Assembly: GCA_947632085.1 (NCBI GenBank)
Contig: CANRNY010000016.1
Location: 1 to 50,206 of the forward strand
Length of the DNA stretch: 50,206 bases
DNA from: an uncultured Bacilli bacterium
GTDB taxonomy: Bacteria; Bacillota_I; Bacilli_A; RF39; UBA660
Direction: 5' to 3'
Shown here: piece after piece, positions 14,885-22,379 of the stretch
Layout: each line of letters starts with the position of its first letter
Numbering within the stretch: the first letter of the stretch is position 1
Program-made: the position numbers and the translations under genes
The notes under the pieces: model-generated
What the model was told of the DNA's origin: nothing
Databases searched by the model: none
Seen by the model: only the letters and a program-made list of their open reading frames with translations

Positions 14885-15966
14885 TTTATCAAATCCTTTA
14901 ATTTTTCGTAAATTAAATCACTACTATTATTCATACTCATCTTTTGTAAGTTATGACGCATTTCTTCATACTTAACAGGGTTTTTAAGCACATCATTAAT
15001 TGTACTTAGCAATTTAGTAGAAGTCAAATCTTTTTCTTCGATTATTTCGCCACCACCATTATTTTTAATTTCTAATGCATTATAGTATTGATGATTATTA
15101 GCAACATATGGAGATGGAATAAAGATAGCAGGTAGATTTAGAGAAAGAATTTCACTCATTGTAGAAGCACCAGCACGAGTAACGATTAAATCGGCATTTT
15201 TAAGTAATGCTGGTAAATTATCTAAGTATGGTAAGACTTTAACGTTAGAAGGAAATTGTTGCTCTTTAACAAACTCATCATATAAGTCTTTACCTGTTAT
15301 GTATAAGACTTCGTAGTCTTCAGTGCTTACTTTATGTAAAAAATCAAGCATTTTTTCATTTACGGTTTGGGAACCTAGACTTCCAGCAACAATGACGACT
15401 AATTTTTTATCATTTTTAAAACCTAGTGTCTTTTTATCCATTGGTTCTAGAGATAAAGCGTTTTCACCACAGGGATTACCAGAATAAAAGACTTTACCTT
15501 CGGCTTTTTTAAATTTATTAATTGTTTCTTTAAAGGAAACACCAATTAAATCAACTTTATTTTGTAGTGCTAAATTAGATTTGCCAGGAATACTATTTTG
15601 TTCATGAATAAAAGTTTTAATACCTAATTTATGAGCAGCTTTAATAACGGGATATGTTACATAGCCACCAATACCTAAGACTAAATCAGGCTTAAATTCA
15701 CGCATTATTTCTAAACACCTCTTAGTCGCTTTTTGAATTAAAAAGATATTTTTAAAATCGAGTAATAAGTCTTTTTTCGAAAAGCCATATATTTCAAGAG
15801 CTTCGTACTTGATACCTCTTTTAGGAATAATATCTTTTTCCATACGATTATGCGTTCCAATATATAAAACATCTAAATCTTTTTCATGTTCTTTAAATTT
15901 ATTTATAATTGCTAGGGCTGGATAGATATGACCACCAGTACCACCAGCTGATACGATAATTTTCAT
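14881..15966 (-). CDS. murG: UDP-GlcNAc:lipid I transferase MurG
   Basis: 361 residues. MurG adds GlcNAc to lipid I to make lipid II at the inner face of the membrane. Start is ATG 15966, 5 bases after TTAGGTGA; a GTG at 15975 falls in that site. The first glycine-rich loop is SAGGTGGHIYPALAI, the second GIGGYVTYPV with IHEQNSIPGKSNL, and the donor site VVAGSLGSQTVNEKM followed by VTRAGASTMSEIL and PSPYVANNHQYYNA. It is first in the murG-murB-divIB-queH operon; no spoVE/ftsW or murD lies upstream as it does in Bacillus. Confidence 0.97.
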   Translation of the reverse strand: MKIIVSAGGTGGHIYPALAIINKFKEHEKDLDVLYIGTHNRMEKDIIPKRGIKYEALEIYGFSKKDLLLDFKNIFLIQKATKRCLEIMREFKPDLVLGIGGYVTYPVIKAAHKLGIKTFIHEQNSIPGKSNLALQNKVDLIGVSFKETINKFKKAEGKVFYSGNPCGENALSLEPMDKKTLGFKNDKKLVVIVAGSLGSQTVNEKMLDFLHKVSTEDYEVLYITGKDLYDEFVKEQQFPSNVKVLPYLDNLPALLKNADLIVTRAGASTMSEILSLNLPAIFIPSPYVANNHQYYNALEIKNNGGGEIIEEKDLTSTKLLSTINDVLKNPVKYEEMRHNLQKMSMNNSSDLIYEKLKDLIK

Positions 15967-16038
15967 TTGTATCACCTAATATAATTATACTATAATTATT
16001 CCTTTTTTTTACTAATATCATTTTGTGATGTGTAAAAT

Positions 16039-16064
16039 AAAAAAAAGAATATTTCTATTCTTTT
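16039..16064 (-). terminator. Terminator of the WXG100-NAGPA gene
   Basis: AAAAGAATA pairs with TATTCTTTT around TTTC (16043-16064), with a T-rich run on the minus strand beyond. Overlaps the stop codon. Confidence 0.83.
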
Positions 16065-17295
16065 AATCAGTAATACATAGGAAGTCGCCGATTGCTCTTT
16101 CACCACTACTATCAGTTGGAGTATTAACTAACTCGCCGTTATAAACGAGTGATACACTACCACCTTGGTCCATACTTTTAGCGAATGTACAACCTTTATC
16201 GTAAAGATAGTCAGCAGCACCATAATTAGATGTTGAACCAGTTAAGAAGTAGTAATCACATGGAGCTTTTTGAGCGATGACTGTACTATTATATGCATCA
16301 TCTTGATGTTCATATGTTTTACTACCATTAGAGATTAAATGTGAATCATGACTTGAGAAAGTATAGACAACACCATTATTGACTAATTCTTGGGCAGATG
16401 TACCTGGAGTAGCATTAAATAGATTACCATTTTTATCGAGACATATTTCCATACCACCGGCATTACCATTAGTTTTTACTTCGCCATTAACAATAACGAT
16501 ATTATTAGCACCTTTTAAGTCTTCAGTACCATTTTCGTATGAAAAATGACTACCATTTAAAACTAAAACTGTACCAGAACCTAATCTTTTAGCAGCACTT
16601 GTAGCAGTTTCTAAGCCACTACCATATTGACCATTTGCAGGTTCACCGAATATTTGACTAGGATCATTTACAACAACATGAGTTAGATAACACTTGTTTC
16701 CATCAACAGTAGTAGGAGTAATTGTCATATAGATATTATCATCAATACGGACATATTCGGCGTTTTCTAGCTCAGAAGAATAATCGTTTAGAGCTAAAGC
16801 TACTCTACTACCATCTTTTATATTATCAAGATTTATATATTTTTTATCAGTAATTGTTTTACCTGAGAGATTTGTTCTTCCACTTGAACTTCGACTTGAA
16901 GCAAATAAACTAGAAGGATCATTACGATATGAAGCGGTTTTAGCTGCCCCATTACTTGGCATAGTTATAGCGGCACAACTATCAGCATAGCCTGATTCTG
17001 TCGCATTTAATATAATTGACATTAATTCATTAGCAAGAGTTTCAGTTCCAGAAGATAATCTTTCAAAATGATTAGCAAAAAGATTAATACTTTCTTCTAA
17101 ATCTTTTAAAGCTATTTTGTATCCATAAGTGCCTTCTTGAAAAGCAGTATAGTCTTCACCTTTCCAGGTTGAAGATAGGCCGTCTATATGTCCATATAAT
17201 TCACTTACTCCTTCATCAAAATCAGTAGCACACTCTCGCAAATCAGTTGCCAATTGAACTTGTTTTTCACTATCAGCAGTAAAATCATATGCCAT
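16063..17295 (-). CDS. WXG100-phosphodiester glycosidase (NAGPA) fusion, likely type VII-secreted
   Basis: 410 residues. Start is ATG 17295 (MAYDFTADSE), after GAAGGATGG. Residues 1 to about 100 are a helical hairpin of WXG100/ESAT-6 type with the turn motif W44-K-G46 (SSTWKGEDY), the export signal of type VII secretion. A Ser-rich linker at about 120-155 leads to a C-terminal domain (about 180-410) resembling the NAGPA phosphodiester glycosidase family: THVVVNDPSQIFG, VLVLNGSHFSYENG (family NGGFF region), TPGTSAQELVNNGV and the closing DQGGSVSLVYNGELVNTP with GERAIGDFL (family DGGGSstlv...ER). These enzymes cleave sugar-phosphodiester bonds. There is no Sec signal. It is a single-gene unit with its own terminator, divergent from an unknown gene. 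Function as a toxin or wall-polymer enzyme is inference. Confidence 0.82.
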   Translation of the reverse strand: MAYDFTADSEKQVQLATDLRECATDFDEGVSELYGHIDGLSSTWKGEDYTAFQEGTYGYKIALKDLEESINLFANHFERLSSGTETLANELMSIILNATESGYADSCAAITMPSNGAAKTASYRNDPSSLFASSRSSSGRTNLSGKTITDKKYINLDNIKDGSRVALALNDYSSELENAEYVRIDDNIYMTITPTTVDGNKCYLTHVVVNDPSQIFGEPANGQYGSGLETATSAAKRLGSGTVLVLNGSHFSYENGTEDLKGANNIVIVNGEVKTNGNAGGMEICLDKNGNLFNATPGTSAQELVNNGVVYTFSSHDSHLISNGSKTYEHQDDAYNSTVIAQKAPCDYYFLTGSTSNYGAADYLYDKGCTFAKSMDQGGSVSLVYNGELVNTPTDSSGERAIGDFLCITD

Positions 17296-17512
17296 AAAAA
17301 ACACCATCCTTCTTATTGTATTAATACTATTATTTACATTTAATATTATATCATATAATTTTCAGATATTTTGCTAATAATTAAAATATTTATGTGCTTT
17401 ATGTTAAGTTTTATGCCAAATTATAATATTATTAAATTATTTAAGAATAATTTTTATAAAAATAAAGTCATAATATCTATTATTTAAATTTATTTTAATA
17501 ATTAAGTTAAAT

Positions 17513-17541
17513 TTGCTTTTTTAAATAAGTGGTGCTAGTAT
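17513..17541 (+). promoter_or_regulatory. Candidate promoter of the 17566 gene
   Basis: TTGCTT (17513-17518), 17 bases, TAGTAT (17536-17541), ending 24 bases before ATG 17566. The rest of the 270-base divergent region is over 80% A+T with no other clear signal. Confidence 0.45.
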
Positions 17542-17565
17542 ACACATCGACAGGGAGGAAATATC

Positions 17566-18489
17566 ATGATTGAAAAGATAAATATTAATACTTTAGTTAA
17601 TCATGTAGTCTTCACTATTGATTCCATCTTAGATAATAAAGATTATCCGCAAGAATTACTTGATTATTTATATTTAATAACGATTGGAATGATATTAAAA
17701 TACGGGGATGAATTTATCAACGATATTTATGCAGTTATGACTTGTACAAAATTTAATATTTCCTCTACTCTTTATAATGAGACAAAATACTATATTAATC
17801 CCGTTAGAAATAACTATCGTACTAAATGGCTTGATTTAGCCCACGATTTTCCAACTATTAATATTAAAAATGAACTATTATTTAAAAAGATTGATAATTC
17901 CTTTGTCAAAACCTTAGAATACTTAACTTACGAATTAAACTTTATTTTATTTAATAAAAATAAAAGATATTCATTAACTGATTTAATAAGAATAAGATAT
18001 GATTATTATAAAAATGGTTTAGTTGATGAAAAAAGTAATTATACGATAGATAAAGTATTTAATCTTTTATCTGTTGAAGATATAATAAAGAATATTTTAG
18101 AACTAAGAGATGAAAATATTACGAATAAAAAGATTGTTTCTTGTTTAAATAAATTAAATAATGTTGATTTAACAACTTATAAAGTTGAAGGATTAGATAT
18201 ATTAGTTAATCTATTTAGACCATTATATAAGTTTGATGAAACAAAGAAATTAATTAAAGATAATATATTATTAAGTAATAATATTATAGAAAAAGAATTT
18301 GATAAAGTATTAGGGAAAAATACATATAAAAATATTTGTAAGAAACTAAATGATTTAGAAGTTAAATTTAATAATAGTATTGATAATTTAAATACTAATT
18401 ATTATATATTATCTATAGAATATATCGATATTAAGAATAATTTTATTAATAAGTATATTAATAAGAAATATTTAGAAACAGAAATATAA
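17566..18489 (+). CDS. Hypothetical 307-residue soluble protein
   Basis: I do not recognise a family. The sequence is rich in Lys, Asn and Ile, predicted mainly helical, with no signal peptide and no convincing membrane span. Some parts have a repeat-like helical rhythm (LEYLTYELNFILFNKNKRY, VEDIIKNILELRDENI). A strong GGGAGGAAATATC ribosome site precedes ATG 17566. It is divergent from the WXG100-NAGPA gene and ends in a strong terminator shared with the convergent kinase gene. Its position invites the idea of an accessory or immunity function for the fusion protein, but immunity genes usually lie downstream in the same direction, so this is only a guess. Confidence 0.6.
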   Translation: MIEKININTLVNHVVFTIDSILDNKDYPQELLDYLYLITIGMILKYGDEFINDIYAVMTCTKFNISSTLYNETKYYINPVRNNYRTKWLDLAHDFPTINIKNELLFKKIDNSFVKTLEYLTYELNFILFNKNKRYSLTDLIRIRYDYYKNGLVDEKSNYTIDKVFNLLSVEDIIKNILELRDENITNKKIVSCLNKLNNVDLTTYKVEGLDILVNLFRPLYKFDETKKLIKDNILLSNNIIEKEFDKVLGKNTYKNICKKLNDLEVKFNNSIDNLNTNYYILSIEYIDIKNNFINKYINKKYLETEI

Positions 18490-18518
18490 AAACATACATT
18501 GAAATTAATGTATGTTTT
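18489..18518. terminator. Bidirectional terminator
   Basis: A 12-bp stem (AAAACATACATT with AATGTATGTTTT, 6-base loop) with long T-rich sequence on the plus side and TTTTTAT on the minus side, between convergent genes. Confidence 0.9.
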
Positions 18519-20427
18519 ATTTTTTATTTTTTTCATCGACTAAACTATTAATATTTAAAACAGCTGTTTCTGATATTTCATAAAAGTCATCTGGTAATGG
18601 CGCAAAATTATTTGGTTCATATTCTTTATTAAGAAATTTACGAAGAACACGTTCTAATTCGTTATTTTCCATTGGTTTAGATAGATAATCATCAAATCCA
18701 GAACTTAGATATTTATCTTTCATTCCTTCTATTGCGTTAGCTGTTAATGCAACTACTCGTGTTTTAAAAGATGGAATTTCTTTTAATAAATGAAGTGTCT
18801 CAGTACCACTCATTCTAGGCATCATATCGTCTAGTAAAATTAAATCATATATTTCATTATTTTTTATCTTATCAAGACATTCGGCACCACTAGTACATGA
18901 ATCAATAATAAGATTATATTTTTTTAAAAGACGTTCAGCGACTTTAATATTTAATTCGTTATCATCAACAATTAATACTTTTTTACCAGATAAATCTAAT
19001 GGTTCAGTAGCAAAATTACTATTTAAATGATAGCTCTTTTTTGGAACTATTTTTTGTTTTAAGTAAACAGTAAATTTAGAACCACTACCATAAACAGATT
19101 GAACAATTATTTTGCCATCCATCATTTCAACTAATCTTTTGGTAATAGCTAGACCTAAGCCAGCACCTTCAATAGTTGTATTACGATCTTCATCTAATCT
19201 TTCAAATTTAACAAATAATTTATCTATTCTATCTGGTTTAATACCACGACCTGTATCTTCGATAGATAAAACAAGAGAACATTCATCATTTTTATTAATA
19301 CAACTAACAGTAAAAGTAATAGTTCCACTATCAGTATATTTAACAGCATTAGTTAGTAAGTTGCTTATAATCTCACGTATTTTAGATTTATCGCCATATA
19401 AGGTTTCAGGAATATCGGGAGCAATATTAACGATTAAATCGATTGGTTTTTCACCAATACGAGGTTTTATTAATTTAGTTAGTAACTTACATTCTTCAGC
19501 TAAATTATATTCGGAATTAATTATTTCCATTTTATTTGCTTCAATTTTAGAAATATCTAAGATACCATTTACTATTTCAAGTAAGTTTTGGGAAGCTAAA
19601 ACGATGTCTTTAGCATCTTGTTGGGCGGCTTCTAAAGTTTCTTCTTCTTGAATAGCTTCACTAAAACCAACAATAGCATTTAAGGGAGTTCTTATTTCAT
19701 GAGACATATTAGATAAGAAATCAGTCTTAGCGGCATTAGCTTTTTCAGCTTGGTCTTTAGCTAAAGAAATTTGTTCGAGCATTTTAATATCGGGATTTTC
19801 TATTGTAAAAAACATAATTAAACATACATAACTTATAACTATTGAAATAAAATTTATTTCTGGAATAAAAAGACGAGCTATTGCAACTAAAATAAGTAAT
19901 ACTACTAAAATATAAATTGGAATATATTTTTTTCTGTTGAGTTTATTTTTTTCTGAATTAGTAGTAATAATAGTAATTATTAATAAAATAATATATACTG
20001 TAGCTCCAATAAAGCCGATTGTTGTTGCTGGACCATTTGAATTCATTATGCCGTTTGTATTAATAATATCTACTTCTGATAATGTAGATAAAACAAGAAA
20101 AATTGTATTTATAATAATTATTAAAAATTTAACAATATTTGTTCCTTTTTGCTTTGATATATTGTAAATATAATAAAAAATTAAACTACACCAGGTGATT
20201 ATTAAAACGATATCTATTTTGTTAAGAATTTGAAGTAACAAAGTATCATTAAAAATAAGAGCAACTATTACTATACTACAAGTAGTTAATGATTCTAGTA
20301 AATTTAAAAAAATAATATATTTAAATAGAGTTGTTTCTATATTATCTATTTTTTTCTTAATATTGTATACAATATTTAAAAGTATGGATAACATTAATGC
20401 TGTACCAGTTAATAAACCATTGCTCAT
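18517..20427 (-). CDS. Hybrid sensor histidine kinase, 7-TM input and one receiver
   Basis: 636 residues. The N-terminal 205 residues hold about seven membrane spans, with no large outside domain. A short linker ([26 protein letters not shown]) leads to the HisKA dimerisation helix with phospho-acceptor H243 ([12 protein letters not shown]). The HATPase domain has N-box [10 protein letters not shown] near 357, G1 DTGRGI near 391 and G2 GAGLGLAI near 421. The receiver starts near 483 ([10 protein letters not shown]), with acceptor D533 (LLDDMMP), switch Thr ([11 protein letters not shown]) and Lys (YLSKPM). No Hpt domain is present, so the signal must pass to a separate protein such as the Hpt-receiver at 21560. 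It is a close paralogue of the kinase at 22380. It has its own promoter, so it need not be cotranscribed with the acyltransferase. Confidence 0.92.
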   Translation of the reverse strand: MSNGLLTGTALMLSILLNIVYNIKKKIDNIETTLFKYIIFLNLLESLTTCSIVIVALIFNDTLLLQILNKIDIVLIITWCSLIFYYIYNISKQKGTNIVKFLIIIINTIFLVLSTLSEVDIINTNGIMNSNGPATTIGFIGATVYIILLIITIITTNSEKNKLNRKKYIPIYILVVLLILVAIARLFIPEINFISIVISYVCLIMFFTIENPDIKMLEQISLAKDQAEKANAAKTDFLSNMSHEIRTPLNAIVGFSEAIQEEETLEAAQQDAKDIVLASQNLLEIVNGILDISKIEANKMEIINSEYNLAEECKLLTKLIKPRIGEKPIDLIVNIAPDIPETLYGDKSKIREIISNLLTNAVKYTDSGTITFTVSCINKNDECSLVLSIEDTGRGIKPDRIDKLFVKFERLDEDRNTTIEGAGLGLAITKRLVEMMDGKIIVQSVYGSGSKFTVYLKQKIVPKKSYHLNSNFATEPLDLSGKKVLIVDDNELNIKVAERLLKKYNLIIDSCTSGAECLDKIKNNEIYDLILLDDMMPRMSGTETLHLLKEIPSFKTRVVALTANAIEGMKDKYLSSGFDDYLSKPMENNELERVLRKFLNKEYEPNNFAPLPDDFYEISETAVLNINSLVDEKNKK

Positions 20428-20450
20428 ATTATCACCTATTTTCTAATAAT

Positions 20451-20479
20451 ATTATACAATATTGTATTTTTTATGTCAT
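20451..20479 (-). promoter_or_regulatory. Promoter of the 18517-20427 kinase
   Basis: On the minus strand ATGACA (20474-20479), 17 bases, TATAAT (20451-20456). The -10 is perfect; the leader is about 18 bases. Confidence 0.6.
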
Positions 20480-20503
20480 TAAAAAAAAACAGCAATGCTG
20501 TTT
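20480..20503 (-). terminator. Terminator of the acyltransferase gene
   Basis: AAACAGC pairs with GCTGTTT around a 3-base loop (20487-20503), followed on the minus strand by a T run. Confidence 0.83.
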
Positions 20504-21482
20504 ATTTAAATATATTATCTGAAAGACGTTTGTCAAATAGAAAAGCGTTTTCTTTAGATGGTACTAATTTTTTTACTGGACCATATACTTCTTCTCGTGT
20601 AACGACATCTTTTGGCTTGTAAATCAAATCTTGAATGTATTCTTCGTTAAAATATGGCCATTCAGCAAAACGAGCTTTTTTATAGTCTTCCCATTCAGTA
20701 CCTTTTAGTTCTTCTCTTTTTAAAACTGGTTCACTTTCCCAAATTTCCCATTTTAAAGTAGCTAATGTATCACGTAAGTCATTTATAGCTCTTGTTTTTT
20801 CTTCTGTTCCTTCACCATATTGTTGCATATCAAAATTCTTACCTATTTTAACTTTAAATAATTTTCCGTACTGTTCAGCAGCTACTGGAACAATAATAGC
20901 ATTACCCTTTTTAGCAATATCAACTATTCCCCAATAGCAAGGAAGCATAGGTAGATTTGGAGTTAAATTCCATGTTCCTTCAATAAAGTACATCAGTGAG
21001 CCATTATTTTGTAAATGTTTTATCATTTTTTCGGAAACTAATTTACGATCGGCTTTATCTTTTTCGTTAAAAAAGAATACACCATTAATTGATAAGAACG
21101 GAGCATCTATTATGCCTTGAATATGTTCGTAATCACCTGATAGTAAATAGTAATGATCTTTGATTGCTTCACTTACTACTTCAATATCAAATTTACCAAC
21201 ATGTGTTACAGCATAAATTATTGGGCGATCTGTTTTAGTTCTTTCATCAGCTAATAACTGATATTTAAATCCACCTAATCTATTTTTTAATTTATATATG
21301 GCTAATATAAGAAAATGGATTTTTTTTCTTTGTTCTAAAGATAATTTACTCCATATTTTATTTTCATCTTTTTGACGAAGATCATAATATAATTTTAAAA
21401 ATTCTTCACATCTTCTTTGTAGTTCTTCATCACTTATGCCTTTTTCAAATAATTTCTTTTGTTTTTCAGCTAATATATTCAT
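20502..21482 (-). CDS. PlsC-like lysophospholipid acyltransferase family protein
   Basis: 326 residues. The acyltransferase box HX4D is present as THVGKFD (about 94-100) and the second motif, usually FPEGTRS, reads FIEGTWN near 165. A third block is IVPVAAEQYGK. These are the PlsC/LPLAT signatures for acyl transfer to lysophosphatidic acid or a related acceptor. At 326 residues it is longer than PlsC (about 240). The extra C-terminal 110 residues (KWEIWESEPVLKREEL onward) are not recognised, and the N-terminus lacks a clear membrane span, so the substrate may differ. ATG 21482 follows AAGGGGAA. It lies between the two kinase genes and downstream of the AMP-ligase, with its own promoter and terminator. 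Confidence 0.8.
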   Translation of the reverse strand: MNILAEKQKKLFEKGISDEELQRRCEEFLKLYYDLRQKDENKIWSKLSLEQRKKIHFLILAIYKLKNRLGGFKYQLLADERTKTDRPIIYAVTHVGKFDIEVVSEAIKDHYYLLSGDYEHIQGIIDAPFLSINGVFFFNEKDKADRKLVSEKMIKHLQNNGSLMYFIEGTWNLTPNLPMLPCYWGIVDIAKKGNAIIVPVAAEQYGKLFKVKIGKNFDMQQYGEGTEEKTRAINDLRDTLATLKWEIWESEPVLKREELKGTEWEDYKKARFAEWPYFNEEYIQDLIYKPKDVVTREEVYGPVKKLVPSKENAFLFDKRLSDNIFK

Positions 21483-21506
21483 AGTATTTTCCCCTTACTG
21501 GGGACT

Positions 21507-21535
21507 ATTTTAACACGAAGATGATAATTTAACAA
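21507..21535 (-). promoter_or_regulatory. Promoter of the acyltransferase gene
   Basis: On the minus strand TTGTTA (21530-21535), 17 bases, TAAAAT (21507-21512). Confidence 0.55.
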
Positions 21536-21546
21536 ATTTTACCACT

Positions 21547-21571
21547 AAAAAAGCTAGTTTTAACTAGCTTT
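21547..21571 (-). terminator. Terminator of the kinase / Hpt-receiver operon
   Basis: AAAGCTAGTT pairs with AACTAGCTTT (21550-21559 / 21562-21571), T-rich on the minus strand beyond. Confidence 0.83.
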
Positions 21572-22339
21572 ATTACTATTTATTGTCTTTTCTACAACAT
21601 CTCTTATTTTAGATTCACTAAATGGCTTATTTAACATATCAACTATATCGTAGGTAAATGCTTTATTAATCGCTTCACTTGATGAATCACCTGTAACGAT
21701 GGTAACAGGCATTTTATCTAGTAAGTTATGTTCTTTCATATAATCTAATACAGCAAAGCCATTAACTTTTGGCATATTTAAATCTAGTAAAATGGCTTTT
21801 AGACGATTATCATTTTCATGTTCTTTAATAATATTTAAGGTTTCTTCACCATCTTTAGCAAAAGCTAATTCGTAGTCAGCATCAAAGATCTTTTTAACAA
21901 ATATTCTTATTACTTCAGAGTCATCTGCAACAAGGATAATATCTTCATCTAAACTTTCGGTATCATTAGAAAATGTTGTTGTATCTTCTAAATATTCATT
22001 AACGATTTCTTTAACGTTATTTGCTTCTTCTATTAAAGCTTGATAGTTTTCTTTAACATAATTATAATCATTAGCTTTACTTTTCATTTCATGTTCATAT
22101 GATAATTCAGCTAATTTTAAGAAGCCAAAATATTTGCAATCACTTTTAAGTGAATGAACGTAAATAGCATAGTTAGGCATATCTTGTTCTTGATAAAATT
22201 TAGCTATTTGTTGTAGTTTACCATCAATACCATTTTTAAATTCATATAAAGTTTCATTATATGTTTCTAAATCACCAAAAAGTTCTAGACTTTTATTTAT
22301 ATCGACGTTATGTTCTTTTAAGAAATTGATATCTTTCAT
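21560..22339 (-). CDS. Hpt-receiver two-domain phosphorelay protein
   Basis: 259 residues. Start is ATG 22339, after GGTGATAATT; a GTG at 22351 is less likely. An Hpt domain occupies about 1-120 with acceptor H62 in YVHSLKSDCKYFG. After a short acidic linker, a receiver at about 133-255 has the acidic pair VADDSE, acceptor D186 (LLDLNMPKVNG), Thr/Ser switch (VTGDSS) and Lys (NKPF). There is no output domain. It follows the 751-residue hybrid kinase by 40 bases and ends at a terminator, so kinase and Hpt-receiver form one operon. It can serve both hybrid kinases as the phosphotransfer step. The final output is not visible in the window; the receiver may act by binding a partner. Confidence 0.9.
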   Translation of the reverse strand: MKDINFLKEHNVDINKSLELFGDLETYNETLYEFKNGIDGKLQQIAKFYQEQDMPNYAIYVHSLKSDCKYFGFLKLAELSYEHEMKSKANDYNYVKENYQALIEEANNVKEIVNEYLEDTTTFSNDTESLDEDIILVADDSEVIRIFVKKIFDADYELAFAKDGEETLNIIKEHENDNRLKAILLDLNMPKVNGFAVLDYMKEHNLLDKMPVTIVTGDSSSEAINKAFTYDIVDMLNKPFSESKIRDVVEKTINSNKAS

Positions 22340-22379
22340 AATTATCACCATATCCTATATTAGTTTTATCATAATAAAC

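Noticed and set aside
17296-17565. Possible origin or attachment site in the very AT-rich divergent region
   Set aside because: No DnaA-box cluster, direct repeats or integrase gene. The AT richness fits ordinary intergenic sequence here.
19112-19651. Plus-strand frame opposite the kinase gene
   Set aside because: Shadow of the HATPase/HisKA coding region; no independent start signals.
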